Assembly (NCBI GenBank): GCA_963971405.1
Contig: OZ020491.1
Location: forward strand, 10,534,855-10,598,854
Direction: 5' to 3'
DNA: 64,000 bases
DNA from: Psococerastis gibbosa
Taxonomy: Eukaryota > Arthropoda > Insecta > Psocodea > Psocidae
The translations under genes were made by a program, and so were the position numbers. The notes under the pieces were generated by a model. That model ran no database searches, was not told the origin of the DNA, and saw only the letters and a program-made list of their open reading frames with translations. Each line of letters starts with the position of its first letter. The first letter of the stretch is position 1. Positions 1-10,900 of the stretch are shown piece after piece.

Positions 1-1190
1 TAATAACAGTATACATAGTAAAATATCTAACTTATATCTACTTATGTCTAGCTTATAACTACTTATAAAATATCTAACCTAACTTAAATTATCGTATATG
101 GAATATAAAAAGGGGGAAAGAATGTAAAAAAAGTAGGGGGGAAGGGGTTCCATTGTTTGTACTGCTACGAATTATTACCTAATTTAGTAATCAATGTTAT
201 TCTTTTTTTGGGTAATCCCTAAAATTCGGACAATACATTGTCCGGATCGTCAACAAATTTTCAGCCGGACTAACCATTGAAAAACCGGACGTCCGGAAGA
301 AAAACCGGACATCTGGCAGCCCTGATTTGTGGGGTAAATTCATTTCGTTTTGGACCCGCGCTTGATCTTAGGAAAGATTTCCCATCGGGTCATGGATGAT
401 CGTAGTGTCCCTCAAGATTATTAGCCAGCATGCCACTGCTTCCCTGAGGACAACGGCTCTCACGGGCAATTGACATTGTCATTTACATGAGTGTGGGAAG
501 AACGTAAGCGTTAGTTCTGCTGCAGAACCGGCCAAGTCTCAAGGCATCCTCTATGTACTGCTGCTGGTTATTAGGCCTATCAACCTGTGCGAGCATAGTA
601 TACGTTGTTATACCGGTCAGAAAGAGTCCATAGTTGATTGAGAACTGAAATATGAAGCGGAAGGAGGTGGCTTGAGGCTTGCTGACACACAAAACTTCCA
701 GGGCTAGTAAATAATGTAGTACTATAGTAGAACGGCTACCTAATAAAGAACGACCGGCTTTTTTATTTATTTATAATATATTATATTATATATTATTTTA
801 TAGGCTAATTATATTATTATTTATTTATTTTATTTTGCACTTTCCATTAACAATGCTCATCTACGCTAAATGAGCAGAAATTAAATTTATAAGAAGTTCA
901 TTTAAATTATGAATTGCTGTTTTTATTTAAATTTAGATTGCTTGATTTCATGAAAATGACTATTCTACATAAAGAGGATGAGGAACGTCGACATTGGTCA
1001 ACTCCATGGACGGATACAGCAGGGGGGCAGGGGGCCCCCTCAAATTTTAGTGAAATCTATTTTAAGTTAATTTATTACGCTCTAATTTAATCGATGCTAC
1101 ACATGCTTCCTATTTTGGCCTACAATTACGCTGCGTCGGTGCCTGGTCAACCCTGGATTAATCGGGTTTTCAGTTTTATTTTAAAAGTGG
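1..1190. other. AT-rich sequence, no gene recognised
   Basis: No open frame here resembles a protein I know. Positions 225-325 hold several CCGGAC/GTCCGG words in both orientations, as in the end of a small fold-back element. The G/C-run stretch near 1015-1050 resembles one end of a G-run MITE, with a possible partner near 1790-1817 (CTGGCTACGGGGCCTT). Neither boundary is secure. Confidence 0.4.
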
Positions 1191-1199
1191 GAGAATCTT

Positions 1200-1469
1200 G
1201 CTACAGTGGGACCCATCTGTAGGAACCTTGAGAGAGCTGAAGCTGTTGCTAGATTCCGCCTCAATACCGGCCATGACTACCTTCAGGCCCACCTACACCG
1301 CATTGGCCTTGCCACCGATGACACATGTCCACTATGTCACGGTGGAAGAATGGACGAAGACCACCTGAGGGACTGCACGGCTCTCACCTACCCGAACGAT
1401 GACTTGGTGAACCGCTATTGGGAAGCTCGGCGACGAATGGTTGAACTACCACGTTCGGGCGTTGGATAA
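1200..1469 (+). mobile_element. LINE 3'-end fragment (zinc-knuckle tail of a non-LTR retrotransposon)
   Basis: An open frame of 87 residues carries RFRLNTGHDYLQAHLHRIG, then CPLCHGGRMDEDHLRDC, then a YWEARRRM segment. This order (RNase H/post-RT segment followed by a CxxC...H...C knuckle) is typical of the end of Jockey/R1-like polyproteins. There is no RT catalytic motif, so it is a dead 5'-truncated copy. The frame stops at 1467-1469 and is followed by a short GTAA-rich tail. Related fragments lie near 37420-37550 and 37975-38200. Confidence 0.6.
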
Positions 1470-2340
1470 AGTAAAGTAAGTAAGTAGTTTTATTTAATTT
1501 AGTGCATGAATGATAAAGACTTGAACTATGGAATTTGTAGAGAACTTTACTCCATACGCAATATGATACGGTATTTTAGGGATATTTCATCTAACTATTT
1601 TTTGAGACGGCCGATGAATGCCCAATTTCCGAAAAATAGGGTGCCTTCAGTCAAGAATTTTTTTCGGGGACGAGGAGGGGGGGGGGTACACCGGGAGTTA
1701 CCGGAGGTGAGGTAACCTCAATATATTTAAAACTCCATTCTATCTAGTGCACGCTGAAAATATTTCGGGGAGGGGGGGGGGGTTAGACACCCTGGACCCC
1801 CCACTGGCTACGGGGCCTTGTCTCCAGTTATGAGTGTACGTCCCGCAGGTAATTGGCAGCCCGATATTTAATACTGTTATTTTGTATTTATAAAAAACCT
1901 TGCCCCTCAGTTGTAAAACTTTAATAACCCCCTGTGCATCTAAAAGTCGTTGTGACTTTCACTATTTTCACAATCAGCATCATCATCGTTTGTATCTAAA
2001 TTTGGCTAGGGTCCTTCCCTTTCTGTATTATCATTTGCACAGTGTTATTATTCTATTGACTCGTCGCTACTACATGAACACTTTAATCTGGGATCAAAAC
2101 CCAACAAGTCTCAATTACAATTTAATGTTTTCATGACTCTAAAACGCAAAATATTGCAGTTTATATGCTATATAATATTGGAATTTAACTAACTAAGGTT
2201 GATGAGGCCACCTCCTCATTATAACCGAAATTCTAGAGGATCTAAAAAAAAAGAACAGAACTTGGTGGGATTCGAAACCATGATCTACAGCTTGCGGGGG
2301 AATTGCCTTAGCTGCTTGGCGATGCCCCCTGCAAGGATCA

Positions 2341-2545
2341 GGACATCCGATGCGTAGAGTAGTGGTACGGACTCCGACTTTCACCTGAAAGGTTGTTGGT
2401 TCGAGCCCCACACTAGCTACATTTTCTGGCCATACTTCGGCGGACATGTTAAACAGGTGGTGTCGGACCTTCCTAGTTGAGTGTAAGAGAGCCCTAACTC
2501 TGCTAGTCTGGCTTAGTAATAGAACAAAAGTCATTGTTTATTTAG
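2341..2545 (+). mobile_element. tRNA-derived SINE, family A, copy 1
   Basis: The 5' part has a B-box-like GGTTCGAGCCC preceded by GACTTTCACCTGAAAGG, as in a tRNA anticodon and T arm. The 3' body carries the family words CTACATTTTCTGGCCAT, CCTAGTTGAGTGTAAGAG and TTAGTAATAGAAC. The same module recurs at least nine more times on both strands of this window. Confidence 0.75.
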
Positions 2546-3320
2546 GTCAACGAAATACACGGTTGCATAACCGATGATATACAGGAGAACATTGTGATTT
2601 TTGAAATCTTAACGACGTACAAGAGTATCTAACTATAATATTTTATATACCACATACCATTTACTAATACAATACTAGGCCTAGTTCCCGATAATTAACG
2701 AAGTTTTATTTTAAAATTAGAAGATTACCCATATTAGCTTATTTAGAGCCTACCACGCAGCTTCGATCATAAAATGTTTATTGACTATAAGACTCTAGGT
2801 TAGACATTAACTATGCATGTTTGTTTGCTATTTAATTATTTTTGATACGCAGTAATGGATACGCCAAGGTCGATAATATAGCCATACCACGAGCCGCAAC
2901 GGATGTGGTCTTCAAACAAGAAATAACAACTTTTTCCCCGTGTTCTCTGCATATGTGAATACGGGGACTAGTGAGATTACGTAACACCGCAATTCTTTCC
3001 AACGCAGAATCCATCATATTACAATAACTAATTAATTGCTTCCGCTTTCATAAAAATACATCAAGCGACTACATTAAACCAGACTCAACTAGACACACTG
3101 TGCGCTAACTTGTTCATTAGACTCCGCATAGGTGGTTTTAATTCTGGACCGTCAGTTCATACAGCGCGGTCTTGGCTGTCTATTGCTGGATTTAAGTGCA
3201 CCGGATACTGGAGCTTGTGTTGTTTTACTAAAAGTTAACCAATATTTGTAACATTTTACATGATTAAGTAAGTAGTATATTGCGTATTGTATGGTAGGCT
3301 ATGTATATAATACTGATATT
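2546..3320. other. Intergenic, nothing recognised
   Basis: AT-rich, with only short open frames of random appearance. No repeat family that I could match elsewhere in the window. Confidence 0.4.
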
Positions 3321-3322
3321 AA

Positions 3323-3510
3323 ATTAATTTTGGTTGAAGAGGTATAACCACGTTATAACCGAAATTAGAAGATATGGAAATGTGGACTTGGCGAGATTTG
3401 AACCCACTATCTACCCCTAGCTGGGGAGTCGTTAACCGCTGGACCACAAGCCTATCGTGTCTTTGAATCCCGCCAAGTCCAGTTTCTTCCAGTATATCCT
3501 CTAATTGCGT
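3323..3510 (-). mobile_element. tRNA-derived SINE, family B, copy 1
   Basis: Read on the minus strand, the unit has a tRNA-like head (TGGTCCAGCGGTTAA) and a B box (GGGTTCAAATC) followed by GCCAAGTCCA and a tail with TCGGTTATAAC. From about 3453 a second piece of the same tail runs in the plus direction, so this locus is two fragments head to head. Better copies are at 13283-13424 and 35164-35320. Confidence 0.6.
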
Positions 3511-4402
3511 AATTACGCTGCCTTAGGGAAATTGAACTGTGTATTATAAATGTAAATTATCATAATTTATAATTCATATTGATATATTACATATACTGTA
3601 TATGTATCCCAAAAGACAGTACCTGGTACCTTGAGCACGGTGGGAACTTTAAACTTCACCAGTAGTAGAAACGTAAGCTGGCAGTTTCGCAATACGTTTA
3701 CACGCGACTGGCGTTTCTTGTTTCGGAAATTCACTGTTTTTGAGAGGAACCTGGGGGTCTTAACACCCCATGCGTTCAGCGCCCTAGTTGGGGGGGGGGA
3801 TAGAGGTGTAGAACCACAAAAGCGTTAAGATATTAATATCTATGATTGCAGTGTAGATTCACCCGTAAACATTTACAAAAGGAAATATCAACTTTGTGCA
3901 TTAAAATATGTAGTATAGGTAAGTTTCGTTCTGATAATAATTAAAAAAACAACAATATTGTTATTCTCTGCAAAAAAAAGTCGTATATTTTTTTATTACT
4001 CCTTTATTTAATAGGTATTTTCAGTCAAATCGTATTATCTCCACGATAATCCTGGGGGGGGGGGGCTTGACAAGCACCTGGGGGTGGCTAGACTTGGCTT
4101 TCACGGGATTCTTTGAATTTTTTTATGTAAACATTAAAAACGGATTTCTTACATCTACCTAGTTTAATACCCCGCACTTTTTTGTATTGTGTAAATTCAT
4201 TAGAGAAAACCCTATTCCATCTTGTGTTACCCGACAAATCCTTTAGGGGGGATGTGACCAAGTACATTCGATACTCTAAATAATTTACTTTCTTTTGGGA
4301 GTCCAAAGTACGGTTTGTACGTGTTTACAATTGGATGCCATGATGATTGCCAATCTTCGATAGAAGAGGCATTGATGAAGAAGAATAACCTAAGTATAGT
4401 CA

Positions 4403-4572
4403 GAGGCGTGCCCAGGGGGTGGTCCATGGGGTCCGGACCCCCCCCCCGAAATAAATTTTTGTGTGTAAACCTGTATGGTTTGAAGAATTTATCCATTAAT
4501 TCATTAATAAATTATGTAAAAAAAATTTGGAAAGCCCCCCCCCCCCCCGAAATCAAAACCTGGGCACGGCCT
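4403..4572. mobile_element. Short G/C-run MITE
   Basis: The ends are inverted repeats (GCGTGCCCAGG near 4406, CCTGGGCACGGCC near 4559) around an AT-rich core with poly-C tracts at both shoulders. A relative with GGCCGTAGCCAGG ends is at 44465-44628. It is small, non-coding and probably mobilised in trans. Confidence 0.55.
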
Positions 4573-4809
4573 TGAGTGTATATAGTGGTAGCTGTCATGC
4601 ATAACTCATGGACTCCTCAAACATCATGCGGCCATGTTATAATAACGTGTACTTCCAATGCACAGCAAGACTGTCGTTGAGAATGTCTACTAGTCCTAAA
4701 AATCGGTCGCCAATAGTTTACGGCCATTAGTTGTCTGTATTTAAGCGCGTTACAGGTGCGCGGAGACTACAATTTTATATACATAGGCTAACATGTGTTG
4801 TAGAATTAT

Positions 4810-5679
4810 TGCTTTCCAATTTATACATAATATAAGGAAAGCTTTGTGACGGTCCAAATTTTCGATTCTGAGATTTCAACGGAATTACACGTTTTGAGGT
4901 TTCAGGAACCCAAAAAAGTGGTTTTACGAAATGTCTGTCTGTTTGTCTGTCGCTCTGTCACTCTGTCTGTCTGTTCATCGATTTTCGGGCAAATTACTCG
5001 GTCGATTATGATGAAATTCGGCATGTAGGTTTACAAAAATCATGTCTCGGGGCCAAATTTTTTATTTGGGGCTAACTCAATTTCGAGGGGTTTCATTCTC
5101 AAAAAAACCCAAAAAAGCGTCTAAAAAAATTATTTCTCAAAAACGGCTCCAACGATTTCTTTTAAATTCACATATATTATAGTGGTTATTAATGTTAACA
5201 AAATGCGGGGGGTCACTTGCCCCTTGATAGTTTGCTTCTGGGAGTAAACAAATAAAATCCACTAAATTTGAATGAAAAATGACTAAAAAGTAATTTTTCT
5301 GCGGATGCTTTCTATCGATGATTTCTACCTTCAGGCATGTTTTAGGTGTTAAATTGAGTAACGAAACCGGACTGGTTGCTTTCCCAAAAAAACTATTTGG
5401 TTTTGTGCAAAAAAATGTTTTTTTAGAAAAATTGATAGAAAATTCACGCTCAAATGCATTGCGTGCTCTGCCATTATTGCTGTGTGGTAATGTGATGGTC
5501 TGACCTATCTAGAATTTACTTCATCTTCAGTGACGTTAGATGGACAACACCCCCCCCCCCCAAGTTATCGGGAATTTAACCATAGGAAAATTATTTACCA
5601 TGAAATTACTCATTTTCTGTATCTACTAATTTTGATAAATTGGAAAGCATGTTCGAGTAAACTCGGACCGGTTCTTATA
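4810..5679 (+). repeat. Dispersed 870-bp repeat LR1, copy 1
   Basis: Starts with TTGCTTTCCAATTTATAC and ends with ATAAATTGGAAAGCATG, a terminal inverted repeat of about 14 bp. Inside are a TGTCTGTC simple repeat (4930-4975), a CGGTCGATT...ATGAAATTCGGCATG segment and a poly-C tract next to GACGTTAGATGGACAA. No protein is coded. The same body recurs at 15248-16085, 35841-36738, about 41994-42740 and 50062-50799. It behaves like a non-autonomous DNA element. Confidence 0.6.
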
Positions 5680-6864
5680 AATTACCTTCAGCCAGTAGCC
5701 TATATATACTGTATATATTCTATCTCTTCAAGTTATAGTCGACTGACTGGTTGGCTGCAACATGCGGCATCGATGCCTCCTTTTAGATTGTCATTTTATT
5801 GAGCTTTCAGGTCTGTTTCCAAATAAATGATTATTATTTTGTTTTTGTTTTATTTTAATTTCTGATGACACCTGCCACATCTTCTTCAACCACTCTTTTT
5901 TGAAAAATACGTGGCATGTGCCACCAGAAATCCGGAGAGGAAATGTCCCTCTATACTATAGAACTCTAATGTGATTGTTGGCGCGCAAAATAATTAGCCA
6001 GTATTTGTTTGTTTTTCTCTTGCTTGATTGTTTCTCACGCTCATTCCACATCTCGTGTTTGCGACCTATGCGTATTCGCTATCATAATTGTATGTTTTTA
6101 TACTTTACGATTCGTTGGCTAAGTATTGGATAAATACAGTATCTTACGCTTAGAGTGTTGGCGCGATGTGTAGTTAATCCATTATAACATGTCTATTTTA
6201 GAATCATTTAACACGAGACGTCTCCACTAATTGCTATGTGGTGGGCTATTCACCTGCTAAGTGCTAATATTCATGGTTGTACAGTAGATATTGTGTTTTC
6301 GTTTGTTGTACATAAGTCTACCTATACTATTACAGTACAACAGCCTTACTGTCATATTTTTTCAGCTGATTGGAGACTAAAAATGAGGCCTCACTTGGAA
6401 ACAAGACATCAACTCGCTCAATATAACCGTAATGGGTGAAGAAGACTGTTTTTCGTGAGTTTCATCACAAATTTAATATACCTCTAGGGCTGCAATAATT
6501 CAGACCCATTCCTAAAATATATGGTCATGGTGGTGTGTTGTCTTAATCAAGTCACTTACATAGTTTGTTTAACGCACATAAGTTTAACATAAGCGCAATG
6601 GTCCTGAAATTACTGAATTTTTTTCTTCTTCTTCTTCTTCGGCCGGTACTCCCCTGCGCCGAAGGAATATATTTATAAATTAACAATTATACCCTTATAA
6701 TACAAATAACCTGTGGGCCCCCAAGTTAATCAACTTGTCGGGGGCTCGCACAGTAAACGCTGTAGATGATGCAACATGTTTTTTATTTCACGTCTGTGTT
6801 AGTTTTAATTTCAAATCAGTTTAATTCATACCATTTAAAATTGTAAGTAAACGTAAAGAGTAAT
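5680..6864. other. Intergenic, nothing recognised
   Basis: Only short open frames without recognisable domains. A TTC triplet repeat lies at about 6623-6641. Confidence 0.4.
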
Positions 6865-7062
6865 TATAATAATAATAAAGTCTTTATTGAAAAAAAAATT
6901 ATGTAGATGCAGCGAGATTAGGGCCTATGGCCCTCTCTCACACCTAACTCTTCCACACAACTAGGAAGACCCGGGGCCACCTGCTTTACATGCCCTCCGA
7001 AGCATTGCCAGAAAATGAAGCATGTGTGGGACTCGAACCAACAACCTTGCGGGTGAATAATT
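6865..7062 (-). mobile_element. tRNA-derived SINE, family A, copy 2
   Basis: Reverse-oriented copy. On the plus strand it shows CTAGGAAGACCCGGGGCC, TTTACATGCCCTCCGAAGC and GGGACTCGAACCAACAACC, the complements of the family body and B box. The tRNA-like head is cut short. Confidence 0.65.
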
Positions 7063-7508
7063 TTCCTATAGCAGTACTATTTTTGTCTTAATTATTAGTT
7101 ACGATTAATTACATATATCGCATTTCAAAGTATACTTCCCGACATTTCCCATGTAGCCTATGTATGCTGTAAGGAAAATGTGCATGAATACTAAATGGTT
7201 AATTGCCTGGGCCTATACTGTAGTGTCTGCCTATCAACATTTTGCCCACATGTATAATTCTGTACACATTTATGAAATTCAACGTTAATTCATTAATTTT
7301 TTCAAATTTTTTGGGAGGCCATGGCCTCTTGGAACCCCCCCCCCTGAATACGGGCCTGCAATATGGCCTTCGAAAGCACCCTATAAATATTCAATGCAAA
7401 CTGTTCGCCATTATGAGTGATTTAAAAGTCAAGGCTGGTTATCTTATGTGGACGACGACCTTGGAGTTTTTATCTTATTTATTGTTGCATACTACTTTAC
7501 TGAGTGAG

Positions 7509-7640
7509 GACATGCAGCCTAGTGGTACTGACTCTGTCCTTCACCCGAAGGGTTGTTGGTTCGAGTCCCACATTTGCTACATTCTCTGGCCATGTTTTGA
7601 AATGTAAATCAGGTCATCGGCCTCCCTAGTTGAGTTAAAA
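7509..7640 (+). mobile_element. tRNA-derived SINE, family A, copy 3 (truncated)
   Basis: Head with GGTTGTTGGTTCGAGTCCC near 7550, then CTACATTCTCTGGCCATG. The body breaks off after CCTAGTTGAGTT. A piece in the opposite orientation may follow to about 7730. Confidence 0.6.
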
Positions 7641-7825
7641 CACCATTACATGCCTACCCTTCGAAACATGGCCTAAAATTATTGCTAGTGTATGAGACTG
7701 GAGCCAAAAAACCTTTCAGGTGACTGACGAGTTCTTAATATTTAGTAGAATATGTAGCCTATACGTCTTTAAGAGTAGAGCAGATGCTAAGATATAATGT
7801 GTTTGACTACGCCTTCCCGTTTCAG

Positions 7826-7942
7826 AAACGAATCACGCAGAAGAAGATCAGGCGTTATAGCTTTAAATATGACTGGGGAAGGCCAACTTGTTTTTGGTGA
7901 GGGTAGCAGGCTCATGGGGGCACTACATCTAAACAAACAAAG
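7826..7942 (+). CDS. fray: fray exon 1 (probable; N-terminal extension or 5' leader)
   Basis: Acceptor CCCGTTTCAG and donor CAAAG|GTAAGT bound 117 bp. Read in the phase of the next exon it is open and gives [19 protein letters not shown] and more. An ATG at 7869 is a possible start. It has no domain I recognise and could be coding or a leader exon. No further 5' exon was found. Confidence 0.5.
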
Positions 7943-10900
7943 GTAAGTAGCAAGTTTCAACCAACTTAATGTGTTATTGCTGCTACACTAATTGAACGAC
8001 AAATACTAAACAGTTTATAATATTTAACTCAATGGGGATAATAATAGATTATGATAATAAATATAGGTACTGTATATTACATGTGTGTTTGACTTAGTGG
8101 TAAAACTACCTACCCAGTGGCATACTTACACAATTGCAGGATCAATATCAACATCTAAAAACAGAAATCAGACAATGTGTTGGCTAGATTCTGAATAAAC
8201 AATCATAGGATTATTTCATTTGACGCCAATTCAATCAATTTTTGAAATAAAAACTAAAATAATTTGAGGAAGTAAAAAGAAAAATAGTAATATATTAATA
8301 TTTAGAAGTTTAAGCCGTAATTTTTTACGCGCTAAAATTCAAAATAGTCAGAAAAACACTTTCATCAACAAAAGATTTAGAATTCAAAAATATAAATATA
8401 AATAAAATTTAATTACTAAATTTTACGATTTTAGAAAGATTTCTGCTGGAGCAACAGCCGGTTCAGGTACGGAAGGGAGATTTAGAAGACGCTCTTCGGC
8501 AGCCGATTGGATTGTTGGTCACATGACCATGCTGACGGACAAAATGGCGGCTAGTGGACATTCGGCACCCCAGCCCTGGTCTAATTCCAAAGATGACTAC
8601 GAATTAAAAGAAGTTATTGGTAAGTTTTACCATTTCAATTATTCAATGGCTACATTGTCACAGTTTCTCCTTATTTACCGCGATAATGTCTTGAACTTAT
8701 TGCCACACATCTCCTTGAACGTAGTCTAACCTCCATTGGTTACATATTTTTACTATTTACATTCCTGTAACTTCCCGAGGATTAGTTCTGACGTTAGGAA
8801 ATTTGATTAGTACTGGTTTCACATTGGTACAGTATTAATTTCAAATATTTACTTTTGATTAACACTTAGATATTCATAGTGTGTGATAAGCTAGGCTCAA
8901 GCTAGGCTACACACTGGAGGGAAGTAGTCTACTTAAAGCATGGACAGGGACACAAGTAACATTTTAAACATTATCTAGAAATTATTCTGATTATTATTAT
9001 AGACTAATTAACCTTGACATTTCCTTTAAGCCCGTAGTGGCTTAGTGGTAGCCGGTGTACGTACACCAAGTGTGATATAATAAAGGTAGATAATTTGACT
9101 TGTCAGCACAGAATTTGGTGTAGCTCAGGTTAGAACCATACATTCAGATGAAATAAACCGTAAATAAAAAACAGTGTGTTAATTGCTTGGGTTGACAGGA
9201 AATGTTTTAAGAAACATTGGCTGCGGTCCAAATGGATCTTACAATTTCTGGGTTATAGACTAATTCACTTTTTTTTTTGACTTTTCCCATTTCAGGTGCA
9301 GGGTGTTATTAGAATAAATTGGACAGAATATTACCCTAATAAAAAATATGGTAAAGGTCTAGTTTAGCTACCCCGCCGTATCAAAAGTCGAATGAAAATG
9401 CTTTTAATATGGAAGGAAAACATCCCATTTGCAAGGAAATTCATATTTTAAGCAAGGGTTGTCTTATTTACATGCCTCTGACAATGTTCCTTCCATAAAA
9501 AAAATTTATGAGCAATTTGACCCTATACCTGCCCATGCAAAAATTCGAACTAAATTCGGCTGTAACTCAAAAACTATTCTTTTCCGACTTTTAATTCTTT
9601 CGGAAATGGGTTTCTATAAAGCTAAATCAACGATATAGAATGAAATTTTGTGATTTTATGAGGGGTAGCTAAACTGAACCTTTACCAAAAATATCTATTG
9701 CTTATACATTAGATTTAACATTAGATTTTGCATTTATTTTATTTTACTATATGTGTTGTAAAAGGGGGCCAGCACGGGACTTGTCCTTTGGGCTCCCCTT
9801 CCAAATGTGATTATATTGTAATTTTTATACTTGAAGATTATACTCCATTCTGGGACTAATTGAATGCACTGCACTCATCTATTAAAAAAAATGTTCGTTT
9901 TGTTTGAGGGGGGGGGGTCCTCCCTCTAAGAGTGCCTGATCTCTGAGAAGGTGGGCTCTGACTGGTTAAGGACCTTAATATTTTCATTTTGTATTATACC
10001 GATATCATTGCGCCACGGAAAGCACGCCCCACACCTGATTTCCAGTCCTGTGTTTTTAGCTCTAGTTCCGTAAAACTAGTCTTATTCGGACTCTCCATTA
10101 CGACGGTGGTACTGTTCCACTTAAGCATTGCAGGGAATCCACAATATGTATTCAGTTACGATGAATTGTCGATGATGCATGAGAGCATGACTCATGTGTC
10201 AGCATTGTTTGGGAAAGTATAATTAATTCCGGCCTGTACATTGTCAATTCGCATAATTTGTTAGTTTGATAACTGTAAAATATTCGGATTGAATATAATG
10301 TTTTTGTTAATATTTGTGAAATTAATAAATTATATTAAATAAATTGGTATCTGCTTGTGACCAAACGAAGTGTAACTTCTCCAATATAACTTAATTAATA
10401 ATAGATAAGTTAAGTATCTACATAATAGTCTCCTTAAATATGGCAGAGACTTATTAATGATGTCTGCTACCACGTCATGACACATTCACATTGAAAATCC
10501 ACGTCGGTGGAATAGCAGCCTAAACGGTGCCGCGGGGTATGACGGGCGGGCTGATGTATCCACCAACTGCGCTCGTCATCCATCTTCAAGTGGCATGTTG
10601 AAATAGGTCGAGTTTCTTTCCAGCCAATGCTATTTCGTTGGGAGCAAGGTAACTCTAGTTCTTGCCCTTTTGATGGCTGTCGAGCCTGTTTTGCTCAATA
10701 TTGCACTTGTTGAGGATCTTGAATGTACAGTAACTTTGATGAAACTCGAAACTCTGTACTTTTATGGTTCTATTTTACCGTATAGTTGGCTGAATCAAAT
10801 AAAAAAACTTAATGATCCATTTATACAATATCAACCATTACCCTAATCGCATCTTGCAGCCGCATCTTTCTCTCTTCTTGTCAATGTTCTCCCTTGGGAA

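Noticed and set aside
4930-4975. TGTCTGTC simple repeat as a stand-alone microsatellite
   Set aside because: It is part of the LR1 repeat and occurs at the same place in other copies.
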